A stretch of DNA of 64,000 nucleotides from UBA2357 sp046295975 (GTDB lineage: Bacteria > Pseudomonadota > Gammaproteobacteria > Burkholderiales > Rhodocyclaceae), in assembly GCA_046295975.1 (NCBI GenBank), contig JBKBMG010000013.1, positions 1 to 64,000 on the forward strand, written 5' to 3'. Shown one piece after another: positions 35,639 to 43,346 of this stretch. Every line of letters starts with the position of its first letter. Within the stretch, counting starts at the first letter, position 1. The position numbers and the translations under genes were made by a program. The notes under the pieces were generated by a model. The model made no database searches. It saw only the letters and a program-made list of their open reading frames with translations, and was not told where the DNA came from.

Positions 35639-36481
35639 TCACTCCGCCGCGTTGGGGAAGAACAGTTGCTCGCCGTCGATCTTGTACGAGGCAATCGCGG
35701 CCTGGCCATCGGCGGAGATCAGCCAGTCGACAAAGGTCTGGGCCTCCGCCTGCTTGACGTGGGGATGACGCTCGGGACTCACCACCATCACGCCGTACTG
35801 GTTGAACAGTCGCGTATCGCCTTCCACCAGCACCGCCAGGTCCGCGCGGTTCTTGAAGCTCAGCCAGGTGCCCCGATCGGCGAGCACGTAGGCACCGCTC
35901 GAGGCCGCCATGTTGAGCGCCGGGCCCATGCCGCAGCCACATTCCTTGTAGCCGTCGCCCTTGCTCCCGGCACCCTCGCCATCGAGGCCGGCAGCCTTCC
36001 AGTAGCGCAGTTCCGCTGCGTGGGTGCCACTGCGGTCGCCGCGTGACACAAAGGGCGCGTTGGCGGCGGCGAGCTTCTTCAGCGCCTCGACGATGTCCTG
36101 TCCGCCCGTACCGGCCGGGTCGGCCTTCGGTCCAATCAACACGAAGTCGTTGTACATCACCTTGTATCGCTGCAGCCCGTGCCCCTCGGCAACGAATTTC
36201 TCCTCCGCCGCCGTGTCGCGCACGAATACCACGTCGGCGTCTCCGCGCCGCCCCACATCCAGCGCCTGGCCGGTACCGAGCGCGACGACCTTGACCTCTA
36301 CCCCCGAGGCCTGTTTGAACAGCGGGAGAAGGTGACCGAACAGACCGGACTGCTCGGTAGAGGTGGTCGAGGCCACAACAATCGACTGGGCATGCGCCTG
36401 AGCCGACGCCACGGCCAAGGCGGCGGCGGCGAGCAGAATGCGCAGGGGCGACGACAGGGAACGACAGGAAATGGTGTTCAT
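35639..36481 (-). CDS. TupA-like tungstate/molybdate ABC binding protein
   Basis: This is a 280-residue periplasmic binding protein. A signal peptide ends near ASAQAHAQ; the mature start SIVVASTTSTEQSGLFGHLL is typical of TupA/PBP-like-2 tungstate binders, with FVSRGDRSGTHAAELRYW and GPALNMAASSGAYVLADRGTW. An unusual YKECGCGMG segment places two cysteines where relatives usually have none. The ATG at 36481 begins the signal; 50 upstream in-frame residues are discarded. No tupB/tupC genes lie beside it; a ModE-HTH regulator is divergent. Ligand identity (tungstate versus molybdate) is inferred from family. Confidence 0.82.
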   Translation of the reverse strand: MNTISCRSLSSPLRILLAAAALAVASAQAHAQSIVVASTTSTEQSGLFGHLLPLFKQASGVEVKVVALGTGQALDVGRRGDADVVFVRDTAAEEKFVAEGHGLQRYKVMYNDFVLIGPKADPAGTGGQDIVEALKKLAAANAPFVSRGDRSGTHAAELRYWKAAGLDGEGAGSKGDGYKECGCGMGPALNMAASSGAYVLADRGTWLSFKNRADLAVLVEGDTRLFNQYGVMVVSPERHPHVKQAEAQTFVDWLISADGQAAIASYKIDGEQLFFPNAAE

Positions 36482-36642
36482 TTCTACGGCTCCAGACAGG
36501 CGGAAAATGGCGAGGGCCGATGCAGCCTGGCGTCTTCGCGCACGGCACTTGAAGACGCTCGGCCCGGCATCGACGGGCGGGGGGAACGCGGGTAATTCGC
36601 GTAATCTATGAACCCGAAGGATTCCGATCAATATGAACAGTC

Positions 36643-37728
36643 ATGCATAGGGTTCGACTGCATTACACCCTCGCCGGCGACGCCGGCCCCGAGCTGATAC
36701 GCCATCCGCTCATCGACTTCCTCCAGGCCGTGGCCGAACGCGGCTCGATTTCAGGCGCCGCGCGCGCACTCGACATGTCCTACCGTCACGTGTGGGGACA
36801 GCTCAAGCACTGGGAAACGTCCCTGGGACAACCGCTGATCCACTGGGAGAAGGGCCAGCCTGCACGGCTGACCGAGTTCGGCGCCAAGTTGATGTGGGCC
36901 GAACGCCAGGCCCAGGCGCGGCTCATGCCGCAGATCGAGGCCCTGCGTGCCGACCTGGAACGCGCCTTCGCCATCGCTTTCGACGATTCGGCGCACGTCC
37001 TCACCATCTACGCCAGCCACGACGCTGCACTGGTCGCGCTCGCCGAGCACACCCGCAGCGCACGGCTGCACCTGGACGTGCGCTTCACCGGCAGTGTGGA
37101 TGCGATCCGCGCACTCAACGAGGGGCGATGCACGCTGGCCGGATTTCACACCCGACTCGATCCGGCGCTCGGCAGTCTTGCGCAACGCACCTACAAGCCG
37201 CTGCTGCGCCCCGGCCTGCACAAGCTGATCGGCTTCGCCCGCCGTAGTCAGGGCTTGATCGTGGCGCCCGGCAATCCGCTCGGACTACGCTCTCTGGCCG
37301 ATCTACGCCGCTGCCGCTTTGCCAACCGGGCGCGTGGCACGGGCACGCGGGTGTTGCTGGAAGACCTGCTTGCCGAGTGCGACATTGCCCCGCACGCCAT
37401 TGACGGCTTCGAACGCGAGGAGCCTTCGCACGCGGCGGTCGCGCAGGCCGTCGCCTCGGGCACGGTGGATGCAGGTTTCGGCATCGAGGCCAGCGCCCGC
37501 GCACGCGGCCTGAGCTTCGTACCGCTGGTCGAGGAGCATTACCACCTCGCCTGCCTCAAGAGCACCCTGGACCAACCCGCCACCGCAGCGCTGCTGGCGG
37601 TGCTCGCCACGGCCGACTGGCAAAATCGGCTGGCCGCGCTACCCGGCTACATGCCGGCGGACAGTGGCCAGGTGCTGGCGATGAGCAAGATCCTGCCATG
37701 GTGGCAATTCCGCCGCCCCAAAGCCTAG
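36643..37728 (+). CDS. ModE-type HTH regulator with periplasmic-binding-protein-like ligand domain
   Basis: This is a 361-residue one-component regulator. The N-terminus is a ModE/LysR winged helix (ISGAARALDMSYRHVWGQLKHWE, about residues 36-58). From about 115 onward it resembles a periplasmic binding protein in the cytoplasm (LTIYASHDAALVALAEH, GFARRSQGLIVAPGNPLG, RFANRARGTGTRVLLEDLL). This fusion is known for molybdenum- or tungsten-responsive and related regulators. It is divergent from the TupA-like gene, which it probably controls. Its stop codon is the first base of repeat element B. Confidence 0.85.
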   Translation: MHRVRLHYTLAGDAGPELIRHPLIDFLQAVAERGSISGAARALDMSYRHVWGQLKHWETSLGQPLIHWEKGQPARLTEFGAKLMWAERQAQARLMPQIEALRADLERAFAIAFDDSAHVLTIYASHDAALVALAEHTRSARLHLDVRFTGSVDAIRALNEGRCTLAGFHTRLDPALGSLAQRTYKPLLRPGLHKLIGFARRSQGLIVAPGNPLGLRSLADLRRCRFANRARGTGTRVLLEDLLAECDIAPHAIDGFEREEPSHAAVAQAVASGTVDAGFGIEASARARGLSFVPLVEEHYHLACLKSTLDQPATAALLAVLATADWQNRLAALPGYMPADSGQVLAMSKILPWWQFRRPKA

Positions 37729-37906
37729 GGAAGCGCTGATTCAACCCGTTCGCCCTGAGCTTGTCGAAGGGAATTCCTCATAAACTCAAGGGCTTCGACA
37801 GGCTCAGGGCGAACGGAGTACCCGTTTCCTGCGTCTGCTTTGCCACGCCCGCGGCGGGGCTTACTTCGCTCAGCCCGAACGGCGCGGAATAAATCAGAGC
37901 TTCCCC
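37728..37906. repeat. Palindromic repeat element B (REP/MITE-like)
   Basis: This 179-bp element has inverted ends, GGGAAGCGCTGATT and AATCAGAGCTTCCC. Inside it are opposed copies of CGTTCGCCCTGAGC / GGCTCAGGGCGAACGG, which can fold into long hairpins. It begins on the last base of the regulator stop codon and ends just before modC. Related copies lie at 35419-35554 and, in part, 42110-42213. It is non-coding and resembles mobile palindromic repeats scattered in betaproteobacteria. Confidence 0.8.
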
Positions 37907-37930
37907 AGGAGGCTGCCGGACCGATGGCGC

Positions 37931-39046
37931 TCACCCCAGAAGCGCCACCGTCTTGATCTGCGCCCACATCGGCTTGCCTTGCACGATGCCGAGCTGGTCA
38001 AAGGAACGCCGGGTAATGCGCGCAAGCAGCGGCGTACCGCCGGCATCCAGGCGCACCAGTACATGGGCAGGCGTGTCCGCATCGGCGGCACCGCTGACCA
38101 CCACCGGCAACAGGTTGGTGATGCTGGTGCCCTCCACCTTGCGGTCGGCCAGACTGACGTCGCGCGCCAGTACGCGGAAGCGCTGCGACGTGCCGGGAGC
38201 CACTGCGCGCCGCGACACGTGCACACACCCGCCGGGAAAGTCGAGACGGCTGAGGTGATAGTGGTCATCATGCTCGCCGACCACCCCTTCGATCACCACT
38301 CCGGCATCCTGACCCAGCGCGATGGGCAGATCCAGACGCGCGAGCACCTCCGTCAAAGCCCCGGCCGCCACCGCCCGCCCAGCCTCGAGCAACACCACAT
38401 GATCGGCCAGGCGGGCGACCTCGTCCGGAGAATGACTGACGTAGAGAACCGGAATGTCCAGCTCGTCGTGCAGGCGTTCCAGATAGGGGAGGATTTCTGC
38501 CTTGCGCTTGAGATCGAGCGCTGCGAGCGGCTCGTCCATCAGCAGCAGTTCAGGACTGGTCGCCAGCGCCCGCGCAATGCCTACGCGTTGACGCTCGCCG
38601 CCCGACAGCCCACCCGGGGGGCGCTCCAGCAAATGACCTATTCCCAGCAGCGCAACCGCCTGATCGAGGGACACCCGGTGCATGCCTTTGACGCGCCGGC
38701 GGCCGAACGCCAGATTCTGCCGCACACTCAGGTGCGGAAACAGGCTTGCTTCCTGAAACACGTAGCCGAGCGGGCGCTTGTGGGTGGGCACGAACACACC
38801 GCGTGCGCTGTCCTGCCAGACCGTCCCCTTGAACACCACCTCGCCGACGCTCCGCTCCAGGCCGGCCAGGCATCGCAGCAGACTGGTCTTGCCCGAGCCG
38901 GAATGTCCGAACAAGGCGGTGACACCTCGACCCGGCAGATCGAGATCGACATCCAGCGAGAACCCCGACCAGTCAATCCGGCAACGGGCGTGGATGCCCT
39001 CCGCAGCGCCATCGTCCAGGGGTCGCCCCGTGGTGCTCACTTCCAT
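37931..39046 (-). CDS. modC: Molybdate ABC transporter ATPase ModC
   Basis: ModC is the ATPase of the ModABC molybdate importer. The 371-residue protein shows Walker A GHSGSGKTSLLR, the Q-loop region, ABC signature LSGGERQRVGIARAL, Walker B LLLMDEPLAALD and the switch His in YVSHSPDEV. A C-terminal TOBE (Mop) domain (about 300-365) can bind molybdate and adjust activity. It overlaps modB by 10 bases and is the last gene of the leftward modEABC operon. Confidence 0.95.
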   Translation of the reverse strand: MEVSTTGRPLDDGAAEGIHARCRIDWSGFSLDVDLDLPGRGVTALFGHSGSGKTSLLRCLAGLERSVGEVVFKGTVWQDSARGVFVPTHKRPLGYVFQEASLFPHLSVRQNLAFGRRRVKGMHRVSLDQAVALLGIGHLLERPPGGLSGGERQRVGIARALATSPELLLMDEPLAALDLKRKAEILPYLERLHDELDIPVLYVSHSPDEVARLADHVVLLEAGRAVAAGALTEVLARLDLPIALGQDAGVVIEGVVGEHDDHYHLSRLDFPGGCVHVSRRAVAPGTSQRFRVLARDVSLADRKVEGTSITNLLPVVVSGAADADTPAHVLVRLDAGGTPLLARITRRSFDQLGIVQGKPMWAQIKTVALLG

Positions 39047-39711
39047 GCGCTCACCCCCTTGCGCGTGTAAAGAACCAGCAGCACCGCGAAACTGAATATC
39101 AGCATGCCGGCCGACAGCAGGTGTGCCTCGGCATATTCCAGCGCCTCCACGTGGTCATAGATCTGCACCGATACCACGCGCGTTTTCTCGGGGATGTTGC
39201 CGCCTATCATCAACACCACGCCGAATTCACCCACCGTATGGGCGAAGCCGAGCACCGCCGCGGTCACGAAGCCAGGGCGGGCGAGCGGCAATACCACGCT
39301 GAAAAAGGTGTCCCAGGGATTGGCGCGCAAGGTCGCGGCGACCTCCAGCATGCGCTCGCCCACCGCCTCGAAGGCGTTCTGCACCGGCTGCACGACGAAC
39401 GGAAGCGAGTAAAACACCGAAGCCACCACCAGCCCGGGAAAGGTAAACGGCAAGGTTCCCAGGCCCAGGCTCTGGGTGAACTTGCCCACCGGTCCGTTGG
39501 GCCCCATCGCTACCAGCAGGTAGAAGCCCAGCACCGTAGGTGGCAGCACCAGGGGCAAGGCCACTACCGCGCCGACCACGCCTTTCCATTTCGAGCGGGT
39601 GCGGGCCAGCCACCACGCGATCGGTGTACCCACGATCAGCAGGATGACCGTGGTCACCGTGGCGAGTTTGAGGGTCAGGCGGATGGCGGCGAAATCGACT
39701 TCAGTCAGCAT
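39037..39711 (-). CDS. modB: Molybdate ABC transporter permease ModB
   Basis: ModB is the membrane channel of the molybdate importer, 224 residues with about five helices. The LTLKLATVTTVILLIVGTPIA start and the coupling motif EVAATLRANPWDTFFSVVLPLARPG are typical. It starts 15 bases after modA and overlaps modC by 10 bases. Confidence 0.95.
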   Translation of the reverse strand: MLTEVDFAAIRLTLKLATVTTVILLIVGTPIAWWLARTRSKWKGVVGAVVALPLVLPPTVLGFYLLVAMGPNGPVGKFTQSLGLGTLPFTFPGLVVASVFYSLPFVVQPVQNAFEAVGERMLEVAATLRANPWDTFFSVVLPLARPGFVTAAVLGFAHTVGEFGVVLMIGGNIPEKTRVVSVQIYDHVEALEYAEAHLLSAGMLIFSFAVLLVLYTRKGVSAWK

Positions 39712-39726
39712 GGCCGGCGATCCCGA

Positions 39727-40482
39727 TCAGAAGGTGTAGCCGTAGCCACCGATGATCGCCCTGGCCTTGTCGCTCTTCAGGTAGTCAAGCAGCGCGGCGG
39801 CGGCGGGGTTGTCCGCGCCGCGGCTGAGCATCACAGCGTCCTGACGGATCTCCGGGTACAAGCCGACAGGGACCAACCACGCCGAGCCGCTGCCGATGCG
39901 CCCGTCTTCCATCACCTGGGACAAGGCCACGAAGCCCAACTCGGCATTGCCGGTGGACACGAACTGGTAGGTCTGCGAGATGTTCTCACCGGTCACGAAC
40001 TTGGGTCGGATCGCATCGATCAGGCCTAGGCGGGTCAAGGCCTCGATCGCCGCCGCACCGTACGGGGCGGTCTTGGGGCTGGCGATGGCGACGTGGCGGA
40101 AGTCCCCTGTGCGCAACACCTCGCCCGCGTCATCCACCCGGTCCGCGCCGGCCGACCACAACACCAACTTGCCGATCGCGTAGGTAAAGCGGCTGCCAGC
40201 CACGATGCGGCCTTCTGCTTCCAGTCGCGCCGGCACGCGGTCGTCGGCTGCCAGGAACACGTCGAAGGGCGCGCCGTTTACGATTTGCGCGTAGAACTTG
40301 CCGGTCGCACCGAACGACAGCAGCGCGCAGTGCCCGGTGTCGCGCTCGAACGCCGTCGCAATTCGCTGCATCGGCGCGGTGAAGTTGGCCGCAACCGCGA
40401 CCTGCACCTCGGCCGCGTACGTGCCGAGCGCGGTGGTGGCAAGGGTGACCGCCGCGAACATCCTGAAGAAAACGCATCTCAT
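39727..40482 (-). CDS. modA: Molybdate ABC transporter binding protein ModA
   Basis: ModA is the periplasmic molybdate binder, 251 residues. A signal peptide ends near LGTYA-AE and the mature start EVQVAVAANFTAPMQRIA is diagnostic. It is followed by LSFGATGKFYAQIVNGAPFDVFLAADD, which holds the oxyanion-contacting Ser/Gly residues, and IASPKTAPYG. The ATG at 40482 has GGAG eight bases upstream; a GTG three codons earlier is less likely. It starts 25 bases after modE. Confidence 0.95.
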   Translation of the reverse strand: MRCVFFRMFAAVTLATTALGTYAAEVQVAVAANFTAPMQRIATAFERDTGHCALLSFGATGKFYAQIVNGAPFDVFLAADDRVPARLEAEGRIVAGSRFTYAIGKLVLWSAGADRVDDAGEVLRTGDFRHVAIASPKTAPYGAAAIEALTRLGLIDAIRPKFVTGENISQTYQFVSTGNAELGFVALSQVMEDGRIGSGSAWLVPVGLYPEIRQDAVMLSRGADNPAAAALLDYLKSDKARAIIGGYGYTF

Positions 40483-40507
40483 GGGACGCACTCCACTTGA
40501 CAGAGGA

Positions 40508-41323
40508 TCAGTCGTAAGCCGCCAGAATCACGCTGGACGACTTGAAGATGGCGCAGGCGCGGGTACCCACCGCCAGGCCGAGGTGTTCGCAGCTGCCGTG
40601 GGTGACCACGGCGGTGACGTTCTTGCCCGAAGGCAGCAACAGGCTGACCTCGTCGTTCACCGAGCCTTCATGGATGGCGGAGACCTCGCCCCACAGCTGG
40701 TTGCGCGCGGTGAGGCGGATCTCGCTGTCGGTGGACAGCAGCACCGAGGACGACTTGACCAGCGCGACCACCTCGTTGCCGATCGCCAGCCCGAGGTTCT
40801 CCGCGCTGGCCTTGGTGATCACCGCGACGATCTCGGTCTGCTTGTCCAGGCGCAGGCGTACCTCGTAATCCACCTCGCCGTCGCGCAGCGCGACGATGGG
40901 GCCGGCGAACTGGTTGCGCGCGCTGGTCTTCATCGCCATGCGCTGCATCAGGCGGCGGAAGTCGTCGATGCTCAGCGGGCCGTCGTCGGCCAGGCGCGCG
41001 GCCACCCGCGCCAGCGCCGCCTGGGTCTCGATCTCCAGCGCGCGGTACATCGCCACCATGCGCCGACCGTGGTCGGTGAGCAGTGTGCCGCCGCCCTGGC
41101 GGCCGCCGGTCACGCGCACCACCAGCGGCGCGGGCGACAGGTTGTTCAGGGTGTCCACCGCATCCCACGCCGCCTTGTAGGACAGGGGCACGGCCTTGGC
41201 GGCCTGGTTGATCGAGCCCAGGCGGTCGATCGCCTCCAGCAGGCGCACCCGGGTGTCGGACAAGGCACTTCCGCCCGAGGTCTCGATCGACAGGCGGCCG
41301 GTCAGGCCCTCGGAAGACTGCAT
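40508..41323 (-). CDS. modE: Molybdate-dependent regulator ModE
   Basis: ModE binds molybdate and represses the molybdate-transport operon. The 271-residue protein has an N-terminal winged helix (LLEAIDRLGSINQAAKAVPLSYKAAWDAVD, about 29-58) and two Mop/TOBE domains beginning TSARNQFAGPI and LTARNQLWGEV. The ATG at 41323 has AAGG upstream; an in-frame GTG at 41344 preceded by GGGAG is an alternative. It is the first gene of modEABC, so the operon is probably autoregulated. The second Mop domains resemble the di-Mop protein encoded divergently. Confidence 0.94.
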   Translation of the reverse strand: MQSSEGLTGRLSIETSGGSALSDTRVRLLEAIDRLGSINQAAKAVPLSYKAAWDAVDTLNNLSPAPLVVRVTGGRQGGGTLLTDHGRRMVAMYRALEIETQAALARVAARLADDGPLSIDDFRRLMQRMAMKTSARNQFAGPIVALRDGEVDYEVRLRLDKQTEIVAVITKASAENLGLAIGNEVVALVKSSSVLLSTDSEIRLTARNQLWGEVSAIHEGSVNDEVSLLLPSGKNVTAVVTHGSCEHLGLAVGTRACAIFKSSSVILAAYD

Positions 41324-41432
41324 GCTTTCCCTTGCTTCGCTCACGTTCGCTCCCGGACTGGATGCGCCATGACGACCGGCCGGACAGAGGGGCCGGCGCC
41401 AAGGCACGAAGCCATTTTCTATTTCCTGAGTA

Positions 41433-41455
41433 TATAGCGTTCTGAGTTCATAGCG
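41433..41455. promoter_or_regulatory. Candidate ModE half-sites in the modE-mop divergent region
   Basis: Two related heptamers, TATAGCG (41433-41439) and CATAGCG (41449-41455), stand in direct orientation 16 bases apart in the 300-bp gap between modE and the divergent Mop gene. They resemble half of the ModE box (CGNTATATA...) but do not form the full palindrome. Their position fits control of both transcripts. No gene lies in this gap. Confidence 0.35.
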
Positions 41456-41622
41456 ACAAACGTGCCAGTAACGCGATTGGACATCCACGGTCCATTGGCC
41501 CGATATACTAGGCGTATTCTTGGGGCGGTCGACGCAACCCCAGTGCCACATGACCGTGTTTATCGATGTAGTGAACGCTACAGCGTGTCGCAAACCCCTC
41601 ATCCATCCTAGCGAGCACGGCC

Positions 41623-42054
41623 ATGAAGATCAGCGCCCGCAACGCCTTCCGCGGCACGATCGCCGCCACTGAACTGGGCGCGGTGAATACGGAAGTGGAC
41701 ATCGACCTGGGCCACGGCGACCATCTGATGGCCATCGTCACCATGGACAGCCTTCGGGCACTGGGGCTCGCGCCCGGGCGCGAAGTGGTGGCGCTGGTCA
41801 AGGCGCCGTGGGTGATGGTAATGACCGACGCCGCCGCCAGCGCGAAGCTGTCGGCCCGCAACTGCCTGCCCGGCACGGTCAGGTCAGTGGACGTCGGCGC
41901 GGTGAACGCCGAGGTGTGCATCACCCTCGCCGGCGGTACTGAGGTCGTCGCGGTGATCACCCGCGATGCGGTCCGGGATCTGGGGCTGAAGCCGGGCACC
42001 AACGCCACCGCGGTGATCCAGGCTTCACACGTTGTCCTGGGCGTACCAACTTGA
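41623..42054 (+). CDS. Di-Mop molybdate-binding protein (molbindin)
   Basis: This 143-residue cytoplasmic protein is two tandem Mop/TOBE domains, beginning ISARNAFRGTIAATELGAVN and LSARNCLPGTVRSVDVGAVN. Such proteins (ModG/molbindin) assemble into rings that store or buffer molybdate. It is divergent from modEABC, so it is probably regulated by the same ModE sites. The first SARN motif starts at residue 4, so the annotated ATG is well supported. The second domain carries a Cys (NCLP) where the first has Ala-Phe. Confidence 0.93.
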   Translation: MKISARNAFRGTIAATELGAVNTEVDIDLGHGDHLMAIVTMDSLRALGLAPGREVVALVKAPWVMVMTDAAASAKLSARNCLPGTVRSVDVGAVNAEVCITLAGGTEVVAVITRDAVRDLGLKPGTNATAVIQASHVVLGVPT

Positions 42055-42109
42055 CGGCACGCTGGCGCCACAACTCATCGGGTGGGGAGCGGGTCGCGAA
42101 TGCTATTCA

Positions 42110-42213
42110 CCCGGCAATCAAATACCGTTCGGGCTGAGCCTGTCGAAGCCCAGTCGATACGAACGCCCTTCGACAGGCTCAGGGCGAACGGGGTAGCGCA
42201 TTTCGTTGCCGGG
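42110..42213. repeat. Palindromic repeat element C (REP-like)
   Basis: A 104-bp palindromic element with outer inverted ends CCCGGCAA and TTGCCGGG, and inner opposed copies of CGTTCGGGCTGAGCCTGTCGAAG / CTTCGACAGGCTCAGGGCGAACGG, each less than the full element. It shares its core with elements A and B but has different ends. It lies between the di-Mop gene and the leftward LysR gene. Confidence 0.78.
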
Positions 42214-42322
42214 TTAATAAATACACTTCCCCGAAGAACGCTATCTGCAGAATACCGACATGGCGCATTCATTCGAAACATGCTGATCCGCTTGACCGCT
42301 TGACCCCAACAATCAACGCCCT

Positions 42323-43231
42323 TCACGGTTCGCCGTAGCGGCCGACCAGCGTCTCGATCACCTGCTGGGCGAAACGGGCGACCGCCACGGGCAGGGTGCG
42401 TCCGCGGAGTTGGCCCAGGTAGAGGGTGCCGTGGGGCACGTCGCGGGCGTCGATCGGACGGGTGAGCAGCGCAGGCGTGTCCGCCTCCACCGGCAGGCCG
42501 ATGGGGATCTGGAAGGCGACGATGTTTTCGGCCAGCGCATGGCAGCGCAGAAACTCGAAGCTGTCCGCCTCGACCACCGGGCGCAGGCGCAGTGACGTGG
42601 GCCGCACTGCGCGCTCGAGCAGGAAGCGGATGCCGGTCTGGTCGTTGGGCAGCGCCAGCGGGTAGCGCAGACAGTCTCGAAGCCGCACCACAGCCTGCGC
42701 GCCGAGCGGATGACCGGGCCGCATCAGCACATGTACCGGTTGTCGCACCTGATGGAGCACCTGCAGATCGATCAGGCGCTCCGGTTCGAACACCAGCGCG
42801 AGATCGGCGCTCATCTCAGTGATCGCCTGTTCGGCCGCGCTGCGGTCGCGCCGCAGCACGCTGAAGGTGACCGCGGGATGGGCGCGGCGGTAGCTGGTGA
42901 TCTGCTCGGGCAGAAAGAACGGCATCAGCGCCTGGCTGGCGGCGACGGTGACATGGCCGCGGCGTTCGCCGCGCAGGTCGGCGATCTGGCTCCTGACCCG
43001 CTCCATGTCGGCCAGCTGGCCGCGAATGTGCTGGATCAGCACCTCGCCCGCGGCCGACAGGCGTACGCCGCCGGGCAGGCGCTCGAACACCGGCACGCCG
43101 AGGTCTTCCTCCAGCGCGAGGATGCGCCGGTTCAGCGCGGTCGAGGTAATCGCCAGGCTCTCGGCCGCCTTGCGGATCGAGCCCACCCGGGCAACGGTAT
43201 CCACGTAGCGCAGCAGCAGTTGGTGTCTCAT
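42323..43231 (-). CDS. LysR-family transcriptional regulator
   Basis: This is a 302-residue LysR regulator. The winged helix reads RVGSIRKAAESLAITSTALNRRILALEEDLG (about 13-43), followed by a substrate-binding domain with VTVAASQALMPFFLPEQI. The ATG at 43231 is preferred because 41 upstream in-frame residues are hydrophobic and unlike the family. It is divergent from an allophanate hydrolase gene, with a LysR-type box between them, so it probably activates that operon. Confidence 0.9.
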   Translation of the reverse strand: MRHQLLLRYVDTVARVGSIRKAAESLAITSTALNRRILALEEDLGVPVFERLPGGVRLSAAGEVLIQHIRGQLADMERVRSQIADLRGERRGHVTVAASQALMPFFLPEQITSYRRAHPAVTFSVLRRDRSAAEQAITEMSADLALVFEPERLIDLQVLHQVRQPVHVLMRPGHPLGAQAVVRLRDCLRYPLALPNDQTGIRFLLERAVRPTSLRLRPVVEADSFEFLRCHALAENIVAFQIPIGLPVEADTPALLTRPIDARDVPHGTLYLGQLRGRTLPVAVARFAQQVIETLVGRYGEP

Positions 43232-43252
43232 CGATGGCTCCCGGAGGTGTGC

Positions 43253-43265
43253 TGCATTTTTTGCA
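43253..43265. promoter_or_regulatory. LysR-type T-N11-A box
   Basis: TGCATTTTTTGCA is a 13-base dyad with the T-N11-A pattern of LysR operators, 22 bases upstream of the lysR start and 80 bases upstream of the divergent hydrolase gene. It is the best candidate recognition site in this gap. Confidence 0.55.
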
Positions 43266-43346
43266 TCGCCCATGGCGAAAACAAGCAGTATGCCGATGCA
43301 CGTCGCGATGCTCAAATGCACGCCAGTTCCGACTGGACACGACGCC

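Noticed and set aside
35511..36548. Overlapping long minus-strand frame in the tupA region
   Set aside because: It is the antisense-like alternate frame of the TupA gene, arginine- and glycine-rich without family features, and it runs into repeat element A.
43232..43346. Guanidine or other riboswitch ahead of the allophanate hydrolase
   Set aside because: The leader has no recognisable aptamer core; only the LysR-type dyad stands out.
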